A stretch of 64,000 bases of DNA from a virus. The translations under genes were made by a program, and so were the position numbers. Below are positions 53,716 to 63,455 of this stretch, piece after piece. Position 1 is the stretch's first letter, and every line of letters begins with the position of its first letter. The DNA lies in IMG/VR virus record IMGVR_UViG_3300035703_000022, positions 62,001-126,000 of that record; one strand, 5' to 3'. The notes below the pieces were generated by a model that saw only the letters and a program-made list of their open reading frames with translations, ran no database searches and had not been told where the DNA came from.

Positions 53716-56700
53716 TTATGCTTGTGCCTCCGTCCAAGAAATGCGACATGCCAAATTTTTGCTTCCAGTTGATTCTAAAAGTGTTGCAGTAATTAAAAGA
53801 ATGTCAGGACCAACTGGATATCCTGGGTTAATTGCTCCAGTATCACCGTTTCCACTAATAATAGAAGTTCCAAGGTCACGAACTTTTCCTAAATCAAATG
53901 ATGTTGCCGAAAAGTTATTACCACCAGAGTTTTCAGTATAGAAGCCAAAGATTCTATCTCCACCAGTAAATGTGCCAGTTGCAGTTGCTGCTGTTCCACT
54001 ATAAGTTTGGGTTCCGTCCCAATAAACCACCTGTGCAAGAGAACCAGAACCTACAGGAACAGTTTCCCAATTTGTTGGGAATGTTAGTCCAGTACCTGTT
54101 AGTGTTTGAGGATTCAAAATACCTTGAATAAGAAACTGTCCTTGTGAATAGACACCCATACTGGTAAGTGTCAACTGCATTCGGTTGACAATTTCACGAA
54201 TGCCAAAGTTTTTACCGATACCAGAATCGACAGATGGGGCAATACGAATAGCAATAAGTGGTCTTGTAGCACCAGCAGCAACACTAAGGTATCTGTTCAT
54301 ACCTGCAGTAAAAATGATAGATTTATCATCATCATATCTACCATCCATAATCGCAGAAACACCCCAGTGACTTACAACTGGAGCACAATCATTATAAACA
54401 TATTGAACAGATACCTGAGGGGTTCCACTACCACCAACAGAAGAATCTGGACTAAATGTTACCGAGGAAGAAGTTCCTGATAGTGTATACGCCGTAGAAC
54501 TAAATGAACCTGCAGCATTAATACCAGCAATACTGTAATTTGTCCTTCTAGTGAGGCCAGTCAAAGGATAACCACGCACTGTTGAATTATATGCGCCGAT
54601 TCCAGTGTAACGAATCATCTCACTGTTTGTACCATCAGATATCACTACATAACCATCAGTAGGCCAACCAACTGTATTTTCTACATATAATGTTGTATCC
54701 GTGCTTGCTAAGTTGGATCCTCTTGTTGCCGTTGCCCCTGCAAGAAGTCTTGAATATGGTCCGAAGTTGATTGCCTCAAATCTACCTGGTAGGTTACCAG
54801 AACGCATATATGCAGCAGTATTTACGTTATTGTTTGGCATCTTGTGGCAGTAAACAATATCACCATTGACTGCACGGAAACCAAAACGAATGAAACCAGC
54901 ACCATACCAAGTATAATCAATGTATGCCATCTGCATCTTAGAAATATCTAAGTTATATCCAGATGGTCCAGTGCCGTCCATTTTATCCATGTTCCACTGG
55001 TTCTGTGGAATACGGTGGGTTTGGGTTTTGAGGTATTTAACGTTAGATCTTGTTGGTCCTCGATATGAGGGGTTAATTCTCAATGAAGTGTCCGACAAAA
55101 TCTGGGCAATCTCATATGACTGTCCTTTAATTACAATTTTATCTCCAACTACCAACTGTTCTCTAAATCTTGTATTTGTACCAGTTATTGCACCACTATC
55201 TGCAGTCACAGCAAGTGTACCAAATAATTCTTTTACAGAGTCTCTACGACAAGAATATAATTGTTGTCCATCATATTCGAAGAAAAATCCATTTTGTTCA
55301 TCAAATAATCCAGTTCTAACAGAAGCACCTTTCCATTGAATAGCAGTAATAAAAGCATTAGTACCACCAGGAGCAGTATCAGAAACTGCAGATGTTGTGG
55401 AATAAGTAAATGACTTTGTTCCTGTGACCGAAACCACAGTTGTTGATGATCTATTGTACAATGCACTATCAGCATCACCAGAAGCAGATACAACCCCCTC
55501 AATTTTAATAACAGCACCGACCTGAAGATTATGATCTTGTGCAGTATTTACAGTGACTGTAGTGCCAGATGCAGTAATCGTTGTAACATCAAATGTTGGT
55601 GTTAGTTTTGCACCAGTTGAGAACTGCATTCCTTTACCAGACTGATAACGGAAATATCTACGGGTTTGACGAATTTGTTGAGAACCCGTAAAGTTTCCAC
55701 CACTTGTTAGTAATACACCACCATCAGTTGATCTATGCTGTTGATATCCTTCTGGTCTTGTGTATAGAAGTGCGTTTGCAAAATTAGTTCCTGAGGCAAG
55801 TGTTCCTGTTGGAGTCGCAGCAGCAGTAAAGGTAAATGTAGTTGGTGTCGCTACAGTAACAATAACCCAGTTACCATTTGGTGGGTTTGTTGTTGCAGTT
55901 ATACCACGAACCATAATAGGAGTTCCTGGATATAATCCATGATCATTCGCTGTTGTAACAGTGATTGTAGTACCACTATAAGTCATTGCAGATGCAGAAA
56001 CTGCAAGAGGAATTCTTGCTCCTGGATAAATTCCCCCTCCAGAAACAGTTGTATATCCGGTATCAAGGATTGAACCATTTACTTGACCTTTTGCAGTATA
56101 CGTAAATGAAGTTGTACCAGTTACACCATCAACAATAAATGTTCCATCTGCCAATTGGTTTGTAGTATCTTGAACCGTTACCACATCACCGACTGCTAAT
56201 GCGTGTGTTGCAGTAACTGTTATCGTAGATCTTGGTGTTTGATTTCCTCCAGAAATTGCAGTGGCATCAAGAGCAACTCCAGAAGTTCCTTTTGCATAAA
56301 AAGAAGGATAATTTTGAACTAAAGCTAGTGATTCCCACTTAGATGGTTGCACCGAATATTCGAAATCAGTATCAATGAGTGACTGAGGTGTAGAAACCCT
56401 CATTTTTGATACTGGATCCTGAAAAGTTTCTGAGGGAGTAAACTTTTCATCATACTCATCAATAATAATTTGAAGTTTATCAGTACTGTTCATTGAAGCA
56501 GTATTGTAATTTAATACAACAGTAGTTGTATCTTTTGCTCCCGTAACAACTCCTGTCCCAGATGCTACTGTTGCGCCTTGTTGATAATTGGTAGCATTTG
56601 TAGTATAAGTAATAATACCAAGATTGGGATCCGAAAAATTATAAATTACGGTATTTGTGGTTACATTTGTAATTAATATTAATCGTTCTCTAGGTATTGC

Positions 56701-56772
56701 TTTGTTAAAAACAATAGTTTTAGTAGATGGTGTAAATGTATATCCGGTTTCTAATAATGTTTTTCTTGCCAT
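53716..56772 (-). CDS. virion structural protein, 1018 aa
   Basis: Starts MARKTLLETGYTFTPSTKTI. The N-terminal region is beta-rich; repeated Ig-like modules with TVTTANDHGLYPGTPIMVRG and TVNTAQDHNLQVGAVIKIEG follow. A central globular part (NQWNMDKMDGTGPSGYNLDI, QMAYIDYTWYGAGFIRFGF) is typical of large cyanophage tail or baseplate proteins. The C-terminal part is beta-rich and ends CRISWTEAQA. Strong ribosome site (AAGGAG). Exact position in the particle unknown. Confidence 0.78.
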   Translation of the reverse strand: MARKTLLETGYTFTPSTKTIVFNKAIPRERLILITNVTTNTVIYNFSDPNLGIITYTTNATNYQQGATVASGTGVVTGAKDTTTVVLNYNTASMNSTDKLQIIIDEYDEKFTPSETFQDPVSKMRVSTPQSLIDTDFEYSVQPSKWESLALVQNYPSFYAKGTSGVALDATAISGGNQTPRSTITVTATHALAVGDVVTVQDTTNQLADGTFIVDGVTGTTSFTYTAKGQVNGSILDTGYTTVSGGGIYPGARIPLAVSASAMTYSGTTITVTTANDHGLYPGTPIMVRGITATTNPPNGNWVIVTVATPTTFTFTAAATPTGTLASGTNFANALLYTRPEGYQQHRSTDGGVLLTSGGNFTGSQQIRQTRRYFRYQSGKGMQFSTGAKLTPTFDVTTITASGTTVTVNTAQDHNLQVGAVIKIEGVVSASGDADSALYNRSSTTVVSVTGTKSFTYSTTSAVSDTAPGGTNAFITAIQWKGASVRTGLFDEQNGFFFEYDGQQLYSCRRDSVKELFGTLAVTADSGAITGTNTRFREQLVVGDKIVIKGQSYEIAQILSDTSLRINPSYRGPTRSNVKYLKTQTHRIPQNQWNMDKMDGTGPSGYNLDISKMQMAYIDYTWYGAGFIRFGFRAVNGDIVYCHKMPNNNVNTAAYMRSGNLPGRFEAINFGPYSRLLAGATATRGSNLASTDTTLYVENTVGWPTDGYVVISDGTNSEMIRYTGIGAYNSTVRGYPLTGLTRRTNYSIAGINAAGSFSSTAYTLSGTSSSVTFSPDSSVGGSGTPQVSVQYVYNDCAPVVSHWGVSAIMDGRYDDDKSIIFTAGMNRYLSVAAGATRPLIAIRIAPSVDSGIGKNFGIREIVNRMQLTLTSMGVYSQGQFLIQGILNPQTLTGTGLTFPTNWETVPVGSGSLAQVVYWDGTQTYSGTAATATGTFTGGDRIFGFYTENSGGNNFSATSFDLGKVRDLGTSIISGNGDTGAINPGYPVGPDILLITATLLESTGSKNLACRISWTEAQA

Positions 56773-56793
56773 GAAAGTTCTCCTTTGTTTTTT

Positions 56794-56801
56794 TATTTAT
56801 T
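56794..56801 (-). promoter_or_regulatory. late-type promoter box for the 1018-aa gene
   Basis: AATAAATA on the minus strand (7 of 8), 22 nt before the ATG; a clear AAGGAG follows it. Confidence 0.5.
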
Positions 56802-57192
56802 AGTTAATAGTAGAAACTTCATCTATTTCATTATAGATGATACAGTCATTGTTCACAGTATACCTCATATAGGTTCCTGTTCCTGCTCCATATGAAGGCA
56901 TTGCAAATTCTGATGTTATTGGATCATATGCGGGATAAGTATTTGCAACTAATTGACCAGATATGTAAGTATTTTGATTTGTAATGGAAGGTTCTGCATA
57001 TAAATCATTTACTATATCATATGCATCATATGAATAATCTAAATTTATATTTTCTATAAACTCTGAAGCATAAAAACTTCCAGTAGATACTTGACTAATA
57101 CTTACATTATTTGATGTAGTTTCATCAAACTCTCCAACAAAAAGTATCGAACCATATTGATCCAATCTTCCAAGTACTCCAGCTACTGGCAT
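56800..57192 (-). CDS. small structural protein, 130 aa
   Basis: Starts MPVAGVLGRLDQYGSILFVG; Tyr/Asn/Ser-rich, with DYSYDAYDIVNDLYAEPSIT. Placed between fibre and tail genes with 4-nt spacing to the upstream fibre gene, so probably a virion component. No family recognised. Confidence 0.7.
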   Translation of the reverse strand: MPVAGVLGRLDQYGSILFVGEFDETTSNNVSISQVSTGSFYASEFIENINLDYSYDAYDIVNDLYAEPSITNQNTYISGQLVANTYPAYDPITSEFAMPSYGAGTGTYMRYTVNNDCIIYNEIDEVSTIN

Positions 57193-57196
57193 AATC

Positions 57197-58708
57197 CTAT
57201 CCTGCTACAAAATCTAAACTACTAGTAGTTGAGTTATACTGTATATAGAAGTTTGTGGTTCCTGCAGTTCCACCGAATCTCATTTTGTTTGCGGAAGTTA
57301 TTCTTACATCACCTGCAATGTCTGTTTTGAATGAAGGATTTGTGACACCAACTCCAAGATTACCAGAAACATTTGCACCACCAACTACATCAAGTGCTGC
57401 TGTTGGTATTGCAGAACCAATACCAAGTTTAGTTCCAGTATTAATGAGAACTGTACTAACACCAGAAGTGGATCCTACATTGATTTGAGTAAAAGAACCA
57501 GAAAGACCACCAGTACCAAAGTTAATTGTCTTGGTTGTTCCAATACCCGATATACCTGTAGCAATACCTATTGTTTGTGAAGCGGTTGATAATCCTAATG
57601 TAATCGTACCTGTTTGTGTCGATCTTCCAATTATTATTGTTTGTGATGGAACTCCACTATCAGATTGTATAACTGTATTCGCATTAATAGTGACATTATT
57701 ATTAAATGTATTTGCATTTCCCCAGGTATTTCCAGTATTTAAAAATGCAAATGTATCATTAGCTCCAAGAGTTGGAATAGCAAGTGTTCTACTCGATCCA
57801 TTGTTAGTAACAATAGTAAGATCGCCGGCATTATTAAGAGTTCTGATTTTTAATCCAGAAGATAAGAAAGTTCCAACACCAGTTACATTCAGGTTTTGTG
57901 TTGTTAAGTCAGTGGTACTAGTAATACCCAAAGTACTAATACCAGAAATAGATAATGATGTACCTACGATATTAGTACCACTTATAGAACCACCAACAAA
58001 TTCTCCATAAAGACTGCTAATAATTCTATTAGCCGTCAGTATTCCTGTAATATAAGTATCACCAACTACATGGAGTTTTGATGTCGGTAGTGTAGTTCCT
58101 AAGCCAACATTTCTTGTTAATCCATCAATTCTTAATGCTTCTGCAGCAAATGTACCTAAAATTAATGGTGTTTGTCCATTGGTATAAATTAGTGCATTTT
58201 CAGTATTTTGAAATAATAATGATCCAAGGTTTGCTGATGAAATACCAACAAATCCAGTAGTACCTGTATAATTTGGACCATATTTTCTTAATAAAACACC
58301 TTTATATGAGGGTCCTAAATCATAATCATAATCTACTGCACCAACTTCAACAGAAGATGTGTTATTAGCATTTCTTGCATGAATACCAGATCCATCTGGA
58401 GAAAGAACATCCAAAACTTTCTGCGGATTAGTAGTTCCAATTCCAGTATATCCATCACTCCTAATAACAAAAGGAGTTGAATCTGGATTTGTGGAATCTT
58501 CTACAACAAATGCATTTCCAGTTCCAGCTTGAGTAATTCTTAAAGCATTAGTAGAGTTATTAACTGATATTGTTGATGCACCAGAAATATTAACACCTGA
58601 AGAGGTTATGATGCCACTAAAATTTCCGTTCGTTGCTGTAACAATACCGGCGTTTATAATATTTCTACTATCATCAATAATAGTAGAATTTTGAATCTTA
58701 ATTGCCAT
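57197..58708 (-). CDS. tail fibre-like protein, 503 aa
   Basis: Starts MAIKIQNSTIIDDSRNIINA with a GIVTATNGNFSGIITSSGVN shaft. The middle holds a distinct segment (NNTSSVEVGAVDYDYDLGPS) that may be a receptor-facing insertion, followed by LGTTLPTSKLHVVGDTYITG and GEFVGGSISGTNIVGTSLSI modules shared with the 474-aa fibre. The end (GTTNFYIQYNSTTSSLDFVA) is a short cap. Late-type box at 58743. Confidence 0.78.
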   Translation of the reverse strand: MAIKIQNSTIIDDSRNIINAGIVTATNGNFSGIITSSGVNISGASTISVNNSTNALRITQAGTGNAFVVEDSTNPDSTPFVIRSDGYTGIGTTNPQKVLDVLSPDGSGIHARNANNTSSVEVGAVDYDYDLGPSYKGVLLRKYGPNYTGTTGFVGISSANLGSLLFQNTENALIYTNGQTPLILGTFAAEALRIDGLTRNVGLGTTLPTSKLHVVGDTYITGILTANRIISSLYGEFVGGSISGTNIVGTSLSISGISTLGITSTTDLTTQNLNVTGVGTFLSSGLKIRTLNNAGDLTIVTNNGSSRTLAIPTLGANDTFAFLNTGNTWGNANTFNNNVTINANTVIQSDSGVPSQTIIIGRSTQTGTITLGLSTASQTIGIATGISGIGTTKTINFGTGGLSGSFTQINVGSTSGVSTVLINTGTKLGIGSAIPTAALDVVGGANVSGNLGVGVTNPSFKTDIAGDVRITSANKMRFGGTAGTTNFYIQYNSTTSSLDFVAG

Positions 58709-58741
58709 CTACCGTCCTCGTATTACACTAGGTAGTCTTTA

Positions 58742-61700
58742 TTATTTATTTAAAAATTCTTTAAGTAATTCAATTTCTTTCTGTTGTTCCTTAACACATT
58801 CAATTAATAATCCAATCAAACCATTATAATTAACAGTTTTTGTATCCTCACCATTAACAAGTTCAGGAAGAACTTTTTCAACTTCTTGTGCGATTACACC
58901 CATTGACTTTTTGCCGTTTCCTTTCCAGGTAAAATTAACACCACTAATTTGAATAACTTTATCTAATGGATTTTTAATTTTTTCTATATTAGTTTTGAGA
59001 TTGATGTCGGAAGCGGAGTTATAGTCTGTAGATGTTATAACACCAGTAAACTTAGCATCACCAATTACATCTAATGATACTGTTGGAATTGCGGAACCAA
59101 TACCCAAATTGGTTCCAGTATTAACTAAAACAGTACCAACACCAGCAGTTGGTCCAATGTTGATTCTGGTAAATGAACCGGATAAACCACCAGTACCAAA
59201 GTTAATTGTTTTGGATGTTCCTATACCTGATGCACCTGCTTGAATATCAGTTTGTTGAGATACAAGAGAACGACCTAATGAAATTGTGCCAGTACCACCA
59301 GTTCCACCAATTAGTATAACTGCTGTTGTTTGAGTTGTTCCAAAGAAAAGACTTCCTGTTGCAGAACCAGTTAATGAAATTGAACCAATAGCAGATAATG
59401 TCCCTGAAAATGTTTGTATTCCACTAAAAGTTTGATTTGTTCCAAGAGTTGCAACAGTATCATCACTAGTAATTAAAGGTAATGTAAGGTTTCTGTTTGC
59501 AGCAATTGCAGAACCAACGATTGAATATTCAAAAGTGTTTGCTGGATTTCTAATTTTTAAGTTACTTGATTGGAACGTGGAAATTCCAGAAACATTAAAT
59601 TGCTGTGTTGTTAAGTTGGTTGTTGAAGTAACCCCTAATGTACTAATACCAGAAGAATTAATATTCGTTAGAGTGGCATTAGTGCTTGTTAGGGTAGTTA
59701 CAACACCAGTTACTATGTTTCCTGTGGTAAAGTTTCCTGTAGTATAAGTTGCTGTAGTACCACTTAGAGTTGTTATAGTACCAACACCAGCATTTATTTG
59801 ACCATTAAATGTTACAGCAGTAACTACTCCAGAGACATTCAGTTGTCCTAATGTTCCAACAGAAGTTAGTGAAGAATTTACAACACCAGAACCAAGAGTG
59901 GTCGCATTTAATACTGAAGTACCATTAATCTTATAATCATTTCCTGTAGTGGCATTAAATCCATTTGTAGTAACGACACCCGAAATAACAGCACCAGAAG
60001 AAGTTATAATCCCACTAAAGTTACCAGAAGTTGCTGTTAAGACTCCAACAGAAATGCCATTAGTTGTAGTATTACCTCTATTAGTAACAGTATCGAGTGT
60101 ATCAGTTTCAGTATAAGAAGTTAAATAAGTACTTGAGTCTACAGAACCGTCTGCCTTTAAGAACTGACTTGAGGTTCCTCCAGACTTAACAAATGATGAT
60201 GCTGTTATAATTCCAGTAGTATTAACAGATGCTGACTCAGTTAATGCGGATGCTATGCCAGCAGTGGTGGCATATCCAGAAGTAGTAGAATTACCATTAA
60301 TATCAATAGTATAAGTTCCACTTAATCTTGCGGAATTGATAGTACCTGTCGTAATATTTGCAGCATTTGCAAGATTAGTTGCAGTAGTGGCAGTTCCACT
60401 TAAGGTTGCAGTAATTATTCCTGCATTGAAATTTCCAGATACATCACGAGCAACAATAGTTGATACAGTATTAGCACTAGTTGCATTAGAAGTGACAGTA
60501 AATGTTGAGTTTCCAGATTGGTTTGCAGTAAATGAAGCAGAACCAGATAAACCAGTTCCGGAAACAGCAAGAGTTAAAGTTCCATTGTTTGGTGCAACTG
60601 TTGAAACACCAGTTACAAGACCTTTAGCATTTACAGTAACAACAGGAATTGCACCAGTTCCTCCATAAGTTCCAACATTACTATTAACCGTTGCTAATGT
60701 TGTTACAGTGTTATTAGATGATACATCACCGGAAAGATTTGGTATGTTTGTAGTTGATGTTGCAGTACCAGTAAGAGCACCTATGAATGTAGTTGCTGTA
60801 ACTACTCCAGAAGAATTAATATTTCTTACGACTGATAAATCTCTTTCGGTAAATTGAACACTACCAGCAGCAAGTCTTACTCCATTGGGTACTTGAGTGC
60901 TTCCAATACCAATTGCATAGTTACTTAACCAAGCATCTGTTCCTAGTCCGGAGAAAGTTCCAGACTTAAACCACATAAACTTTTTATATGTTGCTGGATT
61001 AGTTTCTCCAACACCAACATCGTAAAGTGAAATTAATGGTGTTCCTTCAGTTGATGCAATAGCAATACCACCATGATTTGCAGTATTGTCATTGGAAACG
61101 TCATTACCACTTCCATCAGTTCTTACACCTAAAACAATATCTGGGTCATAAATGTTTAGTGTTGATGAGAAAATTGTAGAAGTTGTTCCACCAATTGTAA
61201 TGTTTCCAGTTACATTTAAATTGCGATTGACTTGCAGATCTCTTGTAACTGTTACATCTTGTGGTGCAGTAAATTGTGATGGAATACTTAATGTGGGTGT
61301 AGAACCCTCACCAGTTCCACTTGTTACAGTAATCTGGTTTGACGTTCCAGAAATTGACTGAACATAATCACCCGTGGTATCAGTACCAAGAGCAACACTA
61401 TTAGGTTGAATAGTTGCTGCAAGAGATACATTGCCAGTGCCGTCAAAACTAATTGCAGATGCAACAACGTCACCAGTGATTTCGAAGGTTCTTGAATTTT
61501 GAAGTGCTGTTGATACTCCTGCAGTTGATGCATAAGTGGCACTAGAAGCATTACCCGTCAAAGAACCCTCAAATGTTGTTGCTTTGACTGTTAAAAATGT
61601 ACTTACACCCGAAGTAATATTAATATTAGATGTAATTAAATCTGGTAATCTATTGTCACTTATGGTTCCAGTAGTGATATTTGCAGCATCAGAAAGGTTG

Positions 61701-63421
61701 GTAGCAGTGGTTGCAGTACCAGTAAGATCACCTATGAATGTAGTTGCTGTAACTACACCAGTAAACTTAGCATCACCAATTACATCTAATGATACTGTTG
61801 GATTTGTAACACCAACTCCAAGATTACCAGAAACATAAGCACCACCAGAAACTTGAAGTGGTTGTGATGCTGTTCCTGTAGTTGTAGCAGTACCAATAAG
61901 AAGATTAGTTGGTGAAGGAATAGTAACAGTGCTAATCGCACCAGCAGTCGCAGAACCAACTGTAATAAGTGTTCTGGAACCAGAAGCACCACCAGTTCCA
62001 AGGTTGATTGTCTTTTGGTTTCCTGAACCACTAACAGCAGAAGCAATATCTAATGTATGAGTTTGTGTAGAACGATCAATAGTCATCGTTCCAGTTTGAT
62101 TCGTTCCACCTACAACTAATCCTCCGGATGTTAATTGAGTACCAAATGAAATAGTTGTTGACGTATTGCCAGTAAGAAGTGATGCAGTAACGTTTCCTGC
62201 GGTGATGGTTCCACCGGAAACTGTAAGGTTACTGTTTGTCGTAACAGAACCATCAACTTGTAGTGTTTGTTTTAAGGTTACTGGACTACTAAAGTGTGCG
62301 TCATTAGTTACATAAAGACGATTATTCAGTCTTGCTTCATTGTTAAGAATGATTGAAGACCTTGTGGAAATACCAGAAGAAGCAAGTTCAAGTGAAGGAA
62401 CATCAGTATTATATTGAAAAACTGTATCTGCACTAGAACCAACAATATATGCCTTTGATTGGTCTTCTTGATAAAATATTCCATTCGGCGTAAGTTCTTG
62501 GAAACCAACATAAACATTATCAAAGAATGTTGCGGTACTTAAGTCCCAAGGAGTTGTTAAATCAAATCTGGATACTACATCACGGGTTGAATCCGTAATA
62601 TACATCTTGGTTCCCGTGGTATTAAAATTGATACCAACTGGTACAACAAGAGTCAGTGGAAGATTTTGAGTGTTTGTGGCACCAATTAAAAGTGTGTAAT
62701 TAAGAGTTACGGTTGAATCAATTTCCCAAGCAGTAGAAACCGTATATTCATAAACAGCATCACCTGTGGCACCAACCACATACATCTTGGTTCCATCATC
62801 CTTAAAATAAACTCCTCCTGGTATTGTATCATTTGCACCAGAGTTAAAGTTTTTAAATGTAGTTCCAGCACCAGCAACAGTATCAGTAGTAACTCCAACA
62901 AGAGACCAAGGAGTGCTTAATGTATAAGAATAAACTCTATCACCAGTTAATGGAGAAACACCAGTTGTACCACAGATATACATTCTGGTTCCATCTGGTT
63001 TAAAATATAGACCAGCAGGGTTAGTATCTTGTGCGGCAACACTAAAATTAGTTGTAAATCCAGCACTACTAACTTCCCAAGGTGTAGATAGTTCATACTC
63101 ATTTACATCATTACCAGTATCACCAAGAATATACATCTTGGTTCCATCATCTTTGAAGAATATATCTTGTGGAGAAGTTTCTTCTCCCGATACTAATTTG
63201 AATGCCCCACCATACTCCCAAGAGTTTATGTCAACAACAGAACGAATGGAATTTATACCAGCAGCATCTGATCTACCGATTGATATGCTTCCACGAACAT
63301 CAAGTGCTGATTGTGGATCTGTAGTTTTTATACCTATTCTACCTGCATTAGTTGCAACTAATACTGTTGCACCAAGACCTACTTCTAGCCCGTTTTTTAC
63401 TCTGAAATTTTGATCAGCCAA
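58742..63421 (-). CDS. tail fibre with propeller insert and C-terminal S74 chaperone, 1559 aa
   Basis: N-terminus MADQNFRVKNGLEVGLGATV (tail attachment). Residues about 75-350 hold four or five propeller-like repeats (DDGTKMYILGDTGNDVNEYE) of the same kind as the giant protein. A long Gly/Ser/Thr fibre shaft follows. The last 80 residues are a peptidase S74 intramolecular chaperone (SASDINLKTNIEKIKNPLDK, then GVIAQEVEKVLPELV and a coiled coil), which trimerises and then cuts itself off. It starts with TTG at 63421. Likely main receptor-binding fibre. Confidence 0.85.
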   Translation of the reverse strand: MADQNFRVKNGLEVGLGATVLVATNAGRIGIKTTDPQSALDVRGSISIGRSDAAGINSIRSVVDINSWEYGGAFKLVSGEETSPQDIFFKDDGTKMYILGDTGNDVNEYELSTPWEVSSAGFTTNFSVAAQDTNPAGLYFKPDGTRMYICGTTGVSPLTGDRVYSYTLSTPWSLVGVTTDTVAGAGTTFKNFNSGANDTIPGGVYFKDDGTKMYVVGATGDAVYEYTVSTAWEIDSTVTLNYTLLIGATNTQNLPLTLVVPVGINFNTTGTKMYITDSTRDVVSRFDLTTPWDLSTATFFDNVYVGFQELTPNGIFYQEDQSKAYIVGSSADTVFQYNTDVPSLELASSGISTRSSIILNNEARLNNRLYVTNDAHFSSPVTLKQTLQVDGSVTTNSNLTVSGGTITAGNVTASLLTGNTSTTISFGTQLTSGGLVVGGTNQTGTMTIDRSTQTHTLDIASAVSGSGNQKTINLGTGGASGSRTLITVGSATAGAISTVTIPSPTNLLIGTATTTGTASQPLQVSGGAYVSGNLGVGVTNPTVSLDVIGDAKFTGVVTATTFIGDLTGTATTATNLSDAANITTGTISDNRLPDLITSNINITSGVSTFLTVKATTFEGSLTGNASSATYASTAGVSTALQNSRTFEITGDVVASAISFDGTGNVSLAATIQPNSVALGTDTTGDYVQSISGTSNQITVTSGTGEGSTPTLSIPSQFTAPQDVTVTRDLQVNRNLNVTGNITIGGTTSTIFSSTLNIYDPDIVLGVRTDGSGNDVSNDNTANHGGIAIASTEGTPLISLYDVGVGETNPATYKKFMWFKSGTFSGLGTDAWLSNYAIGIGSTQVPNGVRLAAGSVQFTERDLSVVRNINSSGVVTATTFIGALTGTATSTTNIPNLSGDVSSNNTVTTLATVNSNVGTYGGTGAIPVVTVNAKGLVTGVSTVAPNNGTLTLAVSGTGLSGSASFTANQSGNSTFTVTSNATSANTVSTIVARDVSGNFNAGIITATLSGTATTATNLANAANITTGTINSARLSGTYTIDINGNSTTSGYATTAGIASALTESASVNTTGIITASSFVKSGGTSSQFLKADGSVDSSTYLTSYTETDTLDTVTNRGNTTTNGISVGVLTATSGNFSGIITSSGAVISGVVTTNGFNATTGNDYKINGTSVLNATTLGSGVVNSSLTSVGTLGQLNVSGVVTAVTFNGQINAGVGTITTLSGTTATYTTGNFTTGNIVTGVVTTLTSTNATLTNINSSGISTLGVTSTTNLTTQQFNVSGISTFQSSNLKIRNPANTFEYSIVGSAIAANRNLTLPLITSDDTVATLGTNQTFSGIQTFSGTLSAIGSISLTGSATGSLFFGTTQTTAVILIGGTGGTGTISLGRSLVSQQTDIQAGASGIGTSKTINFGTGGLSGSFTRINIGPTAGVGTVLVNTGTNLGIGSAIPTVSLDVIGDAKFTGVITSTDYNSASDINLKTNIEKIKNPLDKVIQISGVNFTWKGNGKKSMGVIAQEVEKVLPELVNGEDTKTVNYNGLIGLLIECVKEQQKEIELLKEFLNK
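58743..58750 (-). promoter_or_regulatory. late-type promoter box for the 503-aa fibre gene
   Basis: AATAAATA on the minus strand (7 of 8), overlapping the stop of the S74 fibre gene and 35 nt before the ATG at 58708. Confidence 0.45.
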
Positions 63422-63455
63422 GGTTCACTATCCCCTATGGTTTCTTTTATATTAT

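Noticed and set aside
57531-58010. Plus-strand 159-codon hydrophobic ORF
   Set aside because: Antisense to a fibre gene; Val/Pro/Ile richness comes from reverse-reading Gly/Thr/Asn codons.
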